A model generated the notes under the pieces. The model searched no databases. It saw only the letters and a list, made by a program, of their open reading frames with translations, and was not told the origin of the DNA. From contig CAUCXT010000030.1 in NCBI GenBank assembly GCA_958446835.1, positions 1 to 36,307 on the forward strand: a stretch of 36,307 bases of DNA, given 5' to 3'. This DNA comes from an uncultured Eubacterium sp. GTDB lineage: Bacteria > Bacillota > Clostridia > Lachnospirales > Lachnospiraceae. Position 1 is the first letter of the stretch, and the number at the start of each line of letters is the position of its first letter. Of this stretch, positions 16,841-24,293 are shown piece after piece. Made by a program: the position numbers and the translations under genes.

Positions 16841-17329
16841 TTATCCAAACACAAATTGGCGTGCATTATGTGCATAACGCTTAACAGTATACATAGTCTC
16901 CCTCGCTGAGCAATATTTATCAGCCATACAGACAATCCACGCCTCCCTGCACTTAGGTGGTATAGGTGTAAGCGGAAACATATGACGCACAATGACATTC
17001 TTCTCTATATCATTAAGCTTGAAATCCCTGCTTGCATTCCTTAGCGCAAAGTATGGATGCTTAAATCCATGTAGTGAATGTTCCTTATTCTTCTCATGCC
17101 AGTCATATAAAAAATAGTCGTGAAGTAATGCGCCTCTTACCAACGCCTTCCTGTCAACCTTGATATGAAGCTTCTTCGCAATCATAAGGCTTACATAAGC
17201 CACCGATATGCAATGCTTCATAACCGATGTGTTCCCATGCTGTACAAAGCCACTCGTCTGCTTAAAATGAGATTTCTTATCTGTTCTCACTTCAGAAAGA
17301 ATAGCCTTAATTGACTTAAAATTATTCAA
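16841..17329 (-). CDS. HD-domain metal-dependent phosphohydrolase-like protein
   Basis: This is a small cytosolic protein of the HD superfamily. Candidate metal ligands in order are His39 (KHC), His70-Asp71 (LLHD), His116 (VRH) and Asp137 (MADK), the H...HD...H...D pattern of the family. 162 residues. The nucleotide or phosphoester substrate is not identifiable. The start is a TTG: AGGAG lies 6 bases upstream, and the next in-frame Met is at residue 37, after part of the fold, so TTG is strongly preferred. It follows spoVAC by 83 bases and is followed by a terminator-like hairpin. A TTGACA box occurs in that spacer but its -10 is poor. Spore relevance is unknown. Confidence 0.85.
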   Translation of the reverse strand: MNNFKSIKAILSEVRTDKKSHFKQTSGFVQHGNTSVMKHCISVAYVSLMIAKKLHIKVDRKALVRGALLHDYFLYDWHEKNKEHSLHGFKHPYFALRNASRDFKLNDIEKNVIVRHMFPLTPIPPKCREAWIVCMADKYCSARETMYTVKRYAHNARQFVFG

Positions 17330-17412
17330 TGTACACTCCTATCGGTCTAAAATATGACCCTCTTATATTGTATAAACCCATACGCCTATAGTTGCACATA
17401 AGAGATAAAATG

Positions 17413-17898
17413 TCAAGATATTATACCGGCAAAAATTAATATCCAGTACACAATTCCAAGTATCCAGCTTACCAATATTCCGTATAAAATAACCGGACCG
17501 GCTATTGTAAATATTTTACAGCCTACTCCAAAAACAAAACCTTCCTTTTTAAATTCAATCGCCGGAGCGGCAACAGAATTGGCAAATCCGGTTATCGGAA
17601 CAAGTGACCCTGCTCCACCCCACTTTGTAATAGAAGGGTAGATATTAAGTGCAGTCAGAATAACACTTATCAAAACCAAGGTGAGCGTTGTCCATGCAGC
17701 AGCTGTGTCCTTGTCATTCCAGATCATATACATATTCATAACTGCCTGGCCGACAGTACATATAATTCCTCCTGCCACAAATGCCTGTACACAGTTTTTC
17801 AGACAGCTGTGCTTAGGCGTAACCTGTTCCACATAGTCATTGTAGCTTTCATTTCTCTTCTCTATACGTTCCTGTGTGCGTGTCTGTTTGTCCTTCAT
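17413..17898 (-). CDS. spoVAC: stage V sporulation protein AC (SpoVAC)
   Basis: This is the likely mechanosensitive channel subunit of the SpoVA Ca-DPA complex in the inner spore membrane. The 161 residues begin with a hydrophilic N-terminal segment of about 37, then four or so membrane segments with family marks FVAGGIICTVGQ, IYPSITKWGGAGSLVPITGFANSVAAPAIEFKKEG and VGCKIFTIAGPVILYG (shortened here to key stretches). AGGAGG lies 6 bases before the ATG. A 10-bp inverted repeat upstream covers half of that Shine-Dalgarno sequence, and a sigma-G-like promoter sits in the loop. Upstream is the EAL protein gene and downstream the HD gene, so it is detached from both spoVAB and spoVAD. Confidence 0.93.
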   Translation of the reverse strand: MKDKQTRTQERIEKRNESYNDYVEQVTPKHSCLKNCVQAFVAGGIICTVGQAVMNMYMIWNDKDTAAAWTTLTLVLISVILTALNIYPSITKWGGAGSLVPITGFANSVAAPAIEFKKEGFVFGVGCKIFTIAGPVILYGILVSWILGIVYWILIFAGIIS

Positions 17899-17906
17899 AG
17901 AAGCCT

Positions 17907-17961
17907 CCTGAATGAAATATACTTACATTATCTCTTTTTTGCAAATTCTTATTCATTCAGG
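17907..17961 (-). promoter_or_regulatory. RBS-covering inverted repeat and sigma-G-like promoter of spoVAC
   Basis: Perfect 10-base arms CCTGAATGAA (17952-17961 read on minus) and TTCATTCAGG (17907-17916) can pair; the second arm includes the first half of the AGGAGG of spoVAC. Between them GAATA (17950-17954) and GATAATG (17926-17932), 17 bases apart, resemble sigma-G boxes (GnATR, CATNNTA). RNA started there would lack the first arm. Confidence 0.45.
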
Positions 17962-17982
17962 ATAAGCCTACACCGGAAATCA

Positions 17983-19656
17983 CTATTTATGTATAAGCTT
18001 TTCAATGCTTTCAATCGGTACCGGCTTCGAATAATAGTAGCCCTGATGCCATGTCGCACCGAACTGCTTAATATAATCATCTACCTCCCGGTTTTCTATG
18101 CCTTCTATGCATGTCTCTGTCTTTGTCCTCTTGGCATAGTCTATTATTGATTGTACCATAGCCTGATTCTGCGGTTTATCCTTGATATCCCTTATAAAGC
18201 TCATATCAACCTTGAGCTCATCAAATGGCAGTTCAAGTGCCAGACTGAGTGAACTGTTACCCGTTCCAAAATCATCAAGCGCAATCTTAATTCCCTTAGA
18301 ATGGAAGAAATCCACCTCTCCTCTTAGAAAATCCACATCAAGATCCCTGCAGCGCTCAGTAAGTTCAAGGCAAAGCTCCTCAGGGCGTGCCCCGGTCTCC
18401 GATAAAATGTTCATTACCGATTGACGGAACTCCCTTCTCTCAAGCTGCGCCGCGGAGACATTGACATTGATAAAACAACCGGGAAGCTCATCCCTTACTT
18501 TCTTTATATCGGTAAGAGCCGTGCGCAAAATCCAGTTGCCCAAGTCAAATATACAAGGATCCTCCTCGAGCCATTCCATAAATATTCCCGGTGAAATAAT
18601 TCCATACGGCTCCTTCTCCCAGCGTATAAGTGCCTCCATGCCGCGTATTGTTCCATTCTTCGTATCGGCAATTGGCTGATAGAATAGCTTAAAACCATCA
18701 AAATCACTCGTTGCGCACTGATGAATAAGCGCAATGAGCTCGAACTGATGCTGATTATCTTTTCCACCCATCTCATCATTAAAAATTACAAGCTCTCCGT
18801 GGTGTTCATATCTGGAATGATTAACCGCATACGTGAGTCTGCTTCTTACCGCATTCGAATCTGTCATATACGGTTCGAGATATACAGCCCCTGCCGAAAT
18901 CCTGAGCGGAATCTTCTTGCCTTCAACCTCAACATTATTCTCCATGGCATCTTCTATCTTTTCATAGATTTCCTTGAGTTCCTTCCGTGTTATATTCCCA
19001 AGTGCCAACACGAACTTCACACCTGAAAGCTTGTAGACATTCGAATTATTGTGCACTATGTTAATAAGCAGCTGAGCCACACAGTTGAGCACCTTATCAC
19101 CAAACGCGGCACCGTACATCACGCTGATATGGCTGAACTGGTCTAGGTTTATCTTGAGCAGTGCGCCCTTTCCTTCCTCTGATATATATTTATTCAACTG
19201 ATGCGTCAAGACGGCTTCTGTCCTAAGTCCCGTGACAGTATCCACTTCATCGAACAAACCATAATTGACAAATCTTGTTATAAGAATAAACGGTTTTCCT
19301 TCAGCATTGTTAATCATCCTTGACATGGCATTGAAACGATTATACGCGCTTCCGTCCTTAACACGGTATTCCCATGATTTATCAAGGTCCTTGCCTTCAA
19401 CACGCCGTCTAAAGCCACATTTAAAGTCCTCAACATCATCCGGATGCAATTGTTTCTTAGTCTTTTCCTTTCCTACAGCTGTATAATTCTCCTCAAGCCC
19501 CAAATACTCCATCGCACTCTCAGACCACCATGTAATACCATTTTTCAGGTTGGTAATTGAAAAATACGATTTTGTGGCAAGTGATGCCATCTGTTTAACT
19601 AATTCAGGGAAAAAAATATCCATATCCGACCAGAATTTCTTTTCATTTTCGTCCAT
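17983..19656 (-). CDS. PAS-like / degenerate GGDEF / EAL protein, predicted c-di-GMP phosphodiesterase
   Basis: It probably hydrolyses cyclic di-GMP. Residues about 28-135 look like a PAS sensory domain (FSITNLKNGITWWSESAMEYLGL region). About 136-300 is a GGDEF domain in which the signature reads SGVKF (211-215), so it should not make c-di-GMP but may bind GTP or regulate. About 305-557 is an EAL domain with the catalytic set present: EAL 341-343, NVN 397-399, ELTE 431-434, DDFGTG 461-466, KVD 482-484, EGIE 518-521, QGYYYSKP 538-545. No membrane segment. GGGAGG lies 6 bases before the chosen ATG; the open frame extends 23 codons upstream without similarity. It has its own sigma-A-like promoter and sits between spoVAB and spoVAC. 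Confidence 0.92.
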   Translation of the reverse strand: MDENEKKFWSDMDIFFPELVKQMASLATKSYFSITNLKNGITWWSESAMEYLGLEENYTAVGKEKTKKQLHPDDVEDFKCGFRRRVEGKDLDKSWEYRVKDGSAYNRFNAMSRMINNAEGKPFILITRFVNYGLFDEVDTVTGLRTEAVLTHQLNKYISEEGKGALLKINLDQFSHISVMYGAAFGDKVLNCVAQLLINIVHNNSNVYKLSGVKFVLALGNITRKELKEIYEKIEDAMENNVEVEGKKIPLRISAGAVYLEPYMTDSNAVRSRLTYAVNHSRYEHHGELVIFNDEMGGKDNQHQFELIALIHQCATSDFDGFKLFYQPIADTKNGTIRGMEALIRWEKEPYGIISPGIFMEWLEEDPCIFDLGNWILRTALTDIKKVRDELPGCFINVNVSAAQLERREFRQSVMNILSETGARPEELCLELTERCRDLDVDFLRGEVDFFHSKGIKIALDDFGTGNSSLSLALELPFDELKVDMSFIRDIKDKPQNQAMVQSIIDYAKRTKTETCIEGIENREVDDYIKQFGATWHQGYYYSKPVPIESIEKLIHK

Positions 19657-19707
19657 AAAGAGCCTCCCATTCCGGTTCTTTTGTATTAAAATACTCCCCC
19701 ACATGTA

Positions 19708-19735
19708 ATTATAATATAAAATCACAAAAAAACAA
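19708..19735 (-). promoter_or_regulatory. sigma-A promoter of the EAL-protein gene
   Basis: TATAAT (perfect) lies 16 bases downstream of TTGTTT (three of six) on the minus strand, about 50 bases before the start. It suggests expression of the EAL protein independent of the spore sigma factors. Confidence 0.5.
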
Positions 19736-19765
19736 TACAGGAATAATTTCTTTATGTTTTATTAA

Positions 19766-20206
19766 CTATACCTTCATTTCAAGTAAATAAAATAATAGAT
19801 TTCCTATACATTTTCCAAGTGCAAACGCAATTATAATCACAGGAAGCCCCATTGTTATCTTAGCACGCCTGAAAAAGACCGGAACCGTCTTTATTGTCTC
19901 AGCAAGTGCGATAATAAGACTACCGACAAATATTCCGTAGCACAGCCCTGCGACTGCCGTGAATATGGCTCCCATTCCGGACATTCCGAAATGTATTCCA
20001 AATGACCACCATGCATTTCCAAGTATCGCTCCCGCGGCAAGCGTATTTTCATACGTCTTTATATAACCTGCCGTCTTTGTCCTCTGTGCGTAGGTTGTTA
20101 CAACTCCTATCGCAGTTATGAATGCAAAAAATCCGGCGGCAACCATAGTTCCGGCACTCAAGCCTATGACAGCAAGAAAGATTTTCTTAATCCACATCAA
20201 CTTCAT
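19766..20206 (-). CDS. spoVAB: stage V sporulation protein AB (SpoVAB)
   Basis: This is a small integral membrane component encoded with SpoVAA at the head of the SpoVA series; its precise role is unknown. About 146 residues with four to five hydrophobic segments; family features are the N-terminal FLAVIGLSAGTMVAAGFFAFI, GAILGN and the C-terminal ALGKCIGNLLFYLL. It overlaps the end of spoVAA by 20 bases, so the two are coupled. The ATG chosen has GGGAG four bases upstream; an in-frame GTG five codons earlier and an ATG three codons later are alternatives. Downstream lies the promoter of the EAL-protein gene rather than spoVAC, unlike Bacillus. Many clostridia lack spoVAA and spoVAB altogether. 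Confidence 0.85.
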   Translation of the reverse strand: MKLMWIKKIFLAVIGLSAGTMVAAGFFAFITAIGVVTTYAQRTKTAGYIKTYENTLAAGAILGNAWWSFGIHFGMSGMGAIFTAVAGLCYGIFVGSLIIALAETIKTVPVFFRRAKITMGLPVIIIAFALGKCIGNLLFYLLEMKV

Positions 20207-20813
20207 TCTTCTCCCTCTCACTCTGTTTTATCATCGCCGTATCTATGTCATCCTCATAGAGCCGCATCTCGACCTCAAGAGGTGTCGGATCCTTTCCGAA
20301 TTTCCAGCTTCCAAAATGGCCGTAAAATACAATGATTCCCAGTGCAAGCCCAATCGAATAAGTAATTTCAAGAATCCTTCCACCTGCATTCTCATCGCCG
20401 TATATCAGCTCATATATCCTTGAAAACATGTCCGCCATTCCGACATCATTGTTGTATGCCATCACTGCGAAACCGCCTCCTAGCAATGTAATCAGGCAGA
20501 TAAAGAACACCTTTGCATATTCTGCCGCCTTGCTCTTCCCCTTCATATCCTTGTGTTCTATGACAATGTCCTGCTCGCCGTCACTCTCCACGCTGGTGCC
20601 GGGAAATTCCTTCGAAATGCACTCAATCACCTTGAGTACGCTGACCACGTACCTTCGTTTTCCATCCTCCTGCATTTTCAGAAGTTTTATCGCCTTCACC
20701 CTGTTGACCACATTCCGGTTCTCACAGTACACGCTCGCGACATCACCTATAAAGACATCCGCGCAGTCAAGGCATGCACTCTTGTTAAGCTTAATATATA
20801 TCGTCTGCTCCAT
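20187..20813 (-). CDS. spoVAA: stage V sporulation protein AA (SpoVAA)
   Basis: This is a SpoVA-complex protein with a soluble N-terminal domain and two membrane segments. Residues 1-95 resemble the SpoVAA N-terminus (IYIKLN...VFIGDVASV, VVSVLKVIECI). Hydrophobic stretches lie at about 105-127 and 150-170. The C-terminal DPTPLEVEMRLYEDDIDTAMI is a hallmark of the family. 208 residues, normal size. GAGGA lies 5 bases before the chosen ATG; the TTG and ATG just upstream overlap it. It follows sigF after 114 bases containing a sigma-G/F-like promoter and overlaps spoVAB. In Bacillus spoVA genes are made by sigma-G in the forespore; the same is expected here. Confidence 0.87.
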   Translation of the reverse strand: MEQTIYIKLNKSACLDCADVFIGDVASVYCENRNVVNRVKAIKLLKMQEDGKRRYVVSVLKVIECISKEFPGTSVESDGEQDIVIEHKDMKGKSKAAEYAKVFFICLITLLGGGFAVMAYNNDVGMADMFSRIYELIYGDENAGGRILEITYSIGLALGIIVFYGHFGSWKFGKDPTPLEVEMRLYEDDIDTAMIKQSEREKNEVDVD

Positions 20814-20850
20814 GCTGTTCCTCATTTCCAATAATGCTGTTACATAATGC

Positions 20851-20879
20851 TATTATTCCTGTGAGGCTTTTATTTATAC
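20851..20879 (-). promoter_or_regulatory. sigma-G/sigma-F-like promoter of spoVAA
   Basis: On the minus strand GTATA (-35, matches GnATR) and AATAATA (-10, six of seven to CATAMTA) are separated by 17 bases, about 40 bases before the spoVAA start. This fits forespore expression of spoVAA-spoVAB after SigF is made from the gene just upstream. Confidence 0.5.
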
Positions 20880-20927
20880 ATCAATATTTACTTCTTTGCA
20901 GCCACAATACTTTTTACCCGGACAGAC

Positions 20928-21671
20928 CTACAATATATATCCGCGAAGCTTTTTGAGTATTTTCTTCTCAAGCCTGCTGACCTGAACCTGACTGATTCCA
21001 AGCTTGTCCGCCACCTGTGTCTGTGTCATTTCCTTAAAGTACCTGAGCATAATAAGCTTCCCCTCCGTCTCATCAAGCTCCGCCAACAGCTGTTCCAACA
21101 AAATAGAATTGAGAAGCTGCTCCTGTGCACCGGCAAACTTATCTCCCGAAACGCTCTCGCTGCTGCCGGATAGCTTGTCCACAAGGTATACTTCATTGCC
21201 GTCATTCTGATATATCGTCCTGTAAATCGACTCAACATCCGTATTCGCCTCAAGCGCCATAACAACATCCTCAACCGACAGCTCCGTGGCAGCCGCAAGC
21301 TCCTCTATCGTTGCCTCCCTTCCGTTCTGTGATACCAGCTCATCGGACGCCTTCTTTATCCTGTACCCATTCTCCTTAAGCGAACGGCTGACCTTGAGCA
21401 TTCCATCATCCCTCAAAAATCTTTTTATCTCTCCGGCTATCATCGGAACCGCATAGGTGGAAAACCTGACATCAAAGCTGTCATCGAATTTATCTATCGC
21501 CTTTATAAGTCCTATCGTTCCTATCTGGTTAATATCCTCAAGTTCATACCCTCTTCCGGCAAAACGTCTTGATACGCTGTACACCAGCCCGATATTTTCA
21601 AGCACAAGCTTGTCCCTTGCAGCCTTATCACCATTATGTGCTCTTAAGATAAGTTCTTTGGTATCATCCAT
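20928..21671 (-). CDS. sigF: sporulation sigma factor SigF
   Basis: This is the first forespore-specific RNA polymerase sigma factor, held inactive by SpoIIAB and freed by SpoIIAA. The 247 residues contain region 2 (VLENIGLVYSVSRRF, YELEDINQIGTIGLIKAIDKFD, VRFSTYAVPMI), region 3 (VSRSLKENGYRI) and region 4 with the helix-turn-helix TQTQVADKLGISQVQVSRLEKK at the C-terminus. SigG is similar in sequence, but the position right after spoIIAA-spoIIAB identifies SigF. The ATG used has AAGGGTG about 9 bases upstream; a GTG three codons earlier is less likely. It is 21 bases after spoIIAB and heads directly into spoVAA, as in Bacillus. Confidence 0.95.
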   Translation of the reverse strand: MDDTKELILRAHNGDKAARDKLVLENIGLVYSVSRRFAGRGYELEDINQIGTIGLIKAIDKFDDSFDVRFSTYAVPMIAGEIKRFLRDDGMLKVSRSLKENGYRIKKASDELVSQNGREATIEELAAATELSVEDVVMALEANTDVESIYRTIYQNDGNEVYLVDKLSGSSESVSGDKFAGAQEQLLNSILLEQLLAELDETEGKLIMLRYFKEMTQTQVADKLGISQVQVSRLEKKILKKLRGYIL

Positions 21672-21692
21672 ATATACCACACCCTTATCTTT

Positions 21693-22124
21693 TTATTTAT
21701 TTTTACTTATTTCTTTCTTCATAATAACCTTCGTCCCCTTACCCGGTTCCGATTCTACATGCAGATAGTCCATGAATATCTCCATGAATGTAAATCCCAT
21801 TCCCGAACGCTCCTCCAAAGCCCCGGTTGTATACAACGGTTCCATCGCCTTATTCACATCCTCTATACCACAGCCATCATCACTTATGCATATAGTCAAT
21901 ATGTTCTCATCAATATCTGCATTGATATGTATTATTCCCCCCTGCTTCTTATATCCATGAATAATTGCATTGGTCACTGCCTCAGACACCGCAGTCTTAA
22001 TATCATTTATTTCCTCCAATGTAGGGTCAAGCCTTGCACAGAATGCCGCAATACACACTCTGGCAAAGCCTTCATTTTCGGATATCGCATCCATCTCCAT
22101 ATAGAACCTGCTGCTTGTACTCAT
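21693..22124 (-). CDS. spoIIAB: anti-sigma F factor and kinase SpoIIAB
   Basis: It binds SigF and phosphorylates SpoIIAA. The GHKL ATPase fold is shown by the N box EAVTNAIIHGY (about 47-57), the G1 box DDGCGIED (about 82-89) and the G2 box ERSGMGFTFM (about 104-113). 143 residues, normal. The start codon overlaps the spoIIAA stop in a TGATG arrangement, so translation is coupled and the stoichiometry of the partner-switch pair is fixed. An in-frame GTG directly before the ATG is also possible; GGGAGG lies 6 and 9 bases before the two. Together with its neighbours it forms the classic spoIIA operon. Confidence 0.95.
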   Translation of the reverse strand: MSTSSRFYMEMDAISENEGFARVCIAAFCARLDPTLEEINDIKTAVSEAVTNAIIHGYKKQGGIIHINADIDENILTICISDDGCGIEDVNKAMEPLYTTGALEERSGMGFTFMEIFMDYLHVESEPGKGTKVIMKKEISKNK

Positions 22125-22471
22125 CACACATTTCCTCCCGCCTCACATAATGCAGCCTCCACGCTGTCCTTCTCGACAGTTATTGTGTACAGTCCGGCTA
22201 TTTTAAATATTCGTTCAAGTCCTCTCCCTAGATTTGCCACATATATTTTCCCCTTACACGGCGCTATCTTTTTATAGCGTCCCATTATAAAGCCAATACC
22301 TGAGCTGTCCATAAAGCTCTTGTTTTCAAAATCCATAATGACATACTTTATTCCTCTCTTGTCGATAATCTCATCCACCGGACTGCGAAGCTGTTCAGTA
22401 AGATGGTGATCCAATTCCTTATCCAGATGTATAATCAGACAATTCCCCTTAACTACATACGGGTCATCCAT
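22124..22471 (-). CDS. spoIIAA: anti-anti-sigma factor SpoIIAA
   Basis: This is a STAS-domain protein that displaces SigF from SpoIIAB when unphosphorylated. The phosphorylation motif FMDSSGIGFIMGRYK lies at about 53-67; the target serine is Ser57 (DSSG) by analogy with Bacillus. 115 residues, typical size. AAGGAGGGAGAG lies just before the ATG, a strong ribosome site. It opens the spoIIA operon. The leader is unusual: the terminator of the upstream TPR gene ends about 22 bases before the start, leaving little room for a sigma-H promoter; I could not find one. In Bacillus dacF often precedes this gene; here a TPR protein does. Confidence 0.95.
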   Translation of the reverse strand: MDDPYVVKGNCLIIHLDKELDHHLTEQLRSPVDEIIDKRGIKYVIMDFENKSFMDSSGIGFIMGRYKKIAPCKGKIYVANLGRGLERIFKIAGLYTITVEKDSVEAALCEAGGNV

Positions 22472-22493
22472 GTGCTCTCCCTCCTTAATATAA

Positions 22494-22538
22494 AATTAAA
22501 AAACACGCACGAAAATAACTCCTCTTCGTGCGTGTTTT
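22494..22538 (-). terminator. terminator between the TPR gene and spoIIAA
   Basis: A perfect 13-bp stem (AAAACACGCACGA arms, 13-base loop) is followed on the minus strand by TTTTTTAATTTT. It immediately follows the TPR gene stop and ends just before the spoIIAA ribosome site. Confidence 0.88.
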
Positions 22539-22556
22539 ATGAAATCCGTCGTATTT

Positions 22557-24089
22557 TTACTGTCCCTGTGTTTCTTCTACTGTTGTCGGCTGTTCCTGAT
22601 TATCTGCCGGAGCCTCTGTATCCGGCTGCGCCGCGCTATCATCCGCTGTGTTTAGTCCGTCCTCCTGATTGTCTGTGGAAGTCTCCGGCTCCTGTGGAAG
22701 CTGCGTTCTAAGCTGCGCAAGCCTTGCCGTGACATCCGCCACAAAACCCGACTGCGGGAACTTAGTCAGAAAATCTTCGTAATAGGCAACCGCTACGGCT
22801 GTATCATCATTCTCCTGTCTGCACAGACCAAGATAATATGCCGCTTCATCGTTGGTTTCATCATATATCAATGCGGCCTCAAAATAATTGGCTGCTGAAA
22901 TATAATCCTTTTCAAGGAATGCCTTCGTGCCCTGTGCGTAGTAGCGGTCTCCTCCTCCACTGCTCGCCTCCAACATGGTATTGTACACATCCTTAGCCGT
23001 CTGTGTAGGCAGCAATGCCACATCTATCTGCTGTAATAGCACAAGCGCCTGTGCAAAATCATAGTTGACGTATGAATTTGCCGCCTCTATAAGAAGAGAA
23101 TACATATTGGATTCTCCGTTTTCACCGGTGTATCCGGAAAGCTGCTTAGAAAGATTATCCCTTTCCGTTGTAAGCGACTTAATCTGTGATTTCAGGTTAG
23201 CCATGTCAACAGAATTGGCTGCAAGCTGTTCACTGTAATCTAAGACAAGCTGGTTATTATCATAATTGAGACTCGATATCTTAGATGGTACTATAAGGAA
23301 CCATACAAGTGCCGCCCCCAATACAACTCCAAGAAGTATGCTCAATACGGTAAAAATACCGTTGCTTGGCTCCTTGTAGGAGTTCGGAGGTATAATAACA
23401 TCATGTCCTGTCACAGATGCCTGCACAGGCTTCTTTTTCTTAAATACAGTCTCCTTAGCCTCACTCTCATCTGTAAGGCTTCCGTCAAGCTCCGACATAT
23501 ATCTTAGAGCAAGTGTATTGTTTCTGTCGGTCTTTAACACTCTCTGGAAACACTTGCGCGCCCTGTCCGTCTGTCCGTCCTTCCACAGAAGAAGACCAAG
23601 CAGCAAGCCCGCCTTTACAAGCTTAGGGTTCATTGTGACAACCTTCTTAAGCTGGATAACAGCCATATCGGTTGCGCCCTCCTTGGCATACCTGAGTGAT
23701 ATATTGAACCTTTTTATCGCCTGATTCATCATCTCAAGCTTGTTAGGGTCATCCTGAACCTTCTTTATATAGGCCTCGGCAATATTCCTGTCCGGCTTAA
23801 GATTCTTGCTTATGACCCATTCGGACAAAGCCATAACAACCTCGCCCATCTCAAAATATACAAGACCTAACAGATTTCTCGCCTTTATATTGTTCTTATT
23901 TATACAAAGACTTGTCCTAAGGCTCTCTACAGCACCTGTCAAATCGCGTACTTTAGCCTTCTCAAGCCCTTGATTGTAATATGTGTTGGAAGTCCTGACA
24001 ACAATTCTGTAAACAGATACGTCCGCACCGCATTTTAAGCAGTAATCGCTGTTGTTGTCAAGCTGGCTGTTGCATACATAACACTTCAT
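22557..24089 (-). CDS. zinc-ribbon, TPR-repeat, single-pass membrane protein
   Basis: Function is unknown. Residues 1-20 form a zinc ribbon (Cys3, Cys6, Cys17, Cys20). About 34-200 are tetratricopeptide-like helical repeats (for example AKVRDLTGAVESLRTSLCIN and DMAVIQLKKVVTMNPKLVKA). A membrane segment lies at about 245-266, a probable coiled coil at about 276-320, and more TPR-like repeats at about 325-460 with the YxxA...A..YF pattern. The last 40 or so residues are acidic and rich in Gln, Thr and Pro. The layout implies cytosolic and extracytoplasmic TPR scaffolds on either side of the membrane. GGAGGA lies 5 bases before the ATG. It follows a small acidic protein gene by 15 bases, probably in one transcript with folC, and ends in a terminator before spoIIAA. 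Confidence 0.8.
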   Translation of the reverse strand: MKCYVCNSQLDNNSDYCLKCGADVSVYRIVVRTSNTYYNQGLEKAKVRDLTGAVESLRTSLCINKNNIKARNLLGLVYFEMGEVVMALSEWVISKNLKPDRNIAEAYIKKVQDDPNKLEMMNQAIKRFNISLRYAKEGATDMAVIQLKKVVTMNPKLVKAGLLLGLLLWKDGQTDRARKCFQRVLKTDRNNTLALRYMSELDGSLTDESEAKETVFKKKKPVQASVTGHDVIIPPNSYKEPSNGIFTVLSILLGVVLGAALVWFLIVPSKISSLNYDNNQLVLDYSEQLAANSVDMANLKSQIKSLTTERDNLSKQLSGYTGENGESNMYSLLIEAANSYVNYDFAQALVLLQQIDVALLPTQTAKDVYNTMLEASSGGGDRYYAQGTKAFLEKDYISAANYFEAALIYDETNDEAAYYLGLCRQENDDTAVAVAYYEDFLTKFPQSGFVADVTARLAQLRTQLPQEPETSTDNQEDGLNTADDSAAQPDTEAPADNQEQPTTVEETQGQ

Positions 24090-24104
24090 CTTGTTCCTCC
24101 GGCA

Positions 24105-24248
24105 CTACTTACTCTCGACGGTCTTGCTAATAATCTTATCAATAATATCTGTCACATCAACCGTATTGTTACCATATATAGCATCCTCCGCCTCGTCAAC
24201 CTCCTGACTCGGCTGAAACTTCTTAATCTCTTCATCAAAATCTATCAT
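24105..24248 (-). CDS. 47-residue acidic protein of unknown function
   Basis: This is a short, strongly acidic protein (many Asp and Glu, no Cys) with a likely C-terminal helix VTDIIDKIISK. It is supported by an excellent ribosome site (GGAGG, 8 bases before the ATG), tight spacing to the TPR gene downstream (15 bases) and position 45 bases after folC. The in-frame extension upstream of this ATG runs through the Shine-Dalgarno sequence and is unlikely. I do not recognise it. A partner or adaptor of the TPR protein is one guess from position only. Confidence 0.65.
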   Translation of the reverse strand: MIDFDEEIKKFQPSQEVDEAEDAIYGNNTVDVTDIIDKIISKTVESK

Positions 24249-24293
24249 TATAAAATCCTCCATGCCACCGTACTGCAATGACAAAAACATACT

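Noticed and set aside
17983..19656. Diguanylate cyclase activity
   Set aside because: The GGDEF signature reads SGVKF, lacking the Gly-Gly and the acidic metal ligands.
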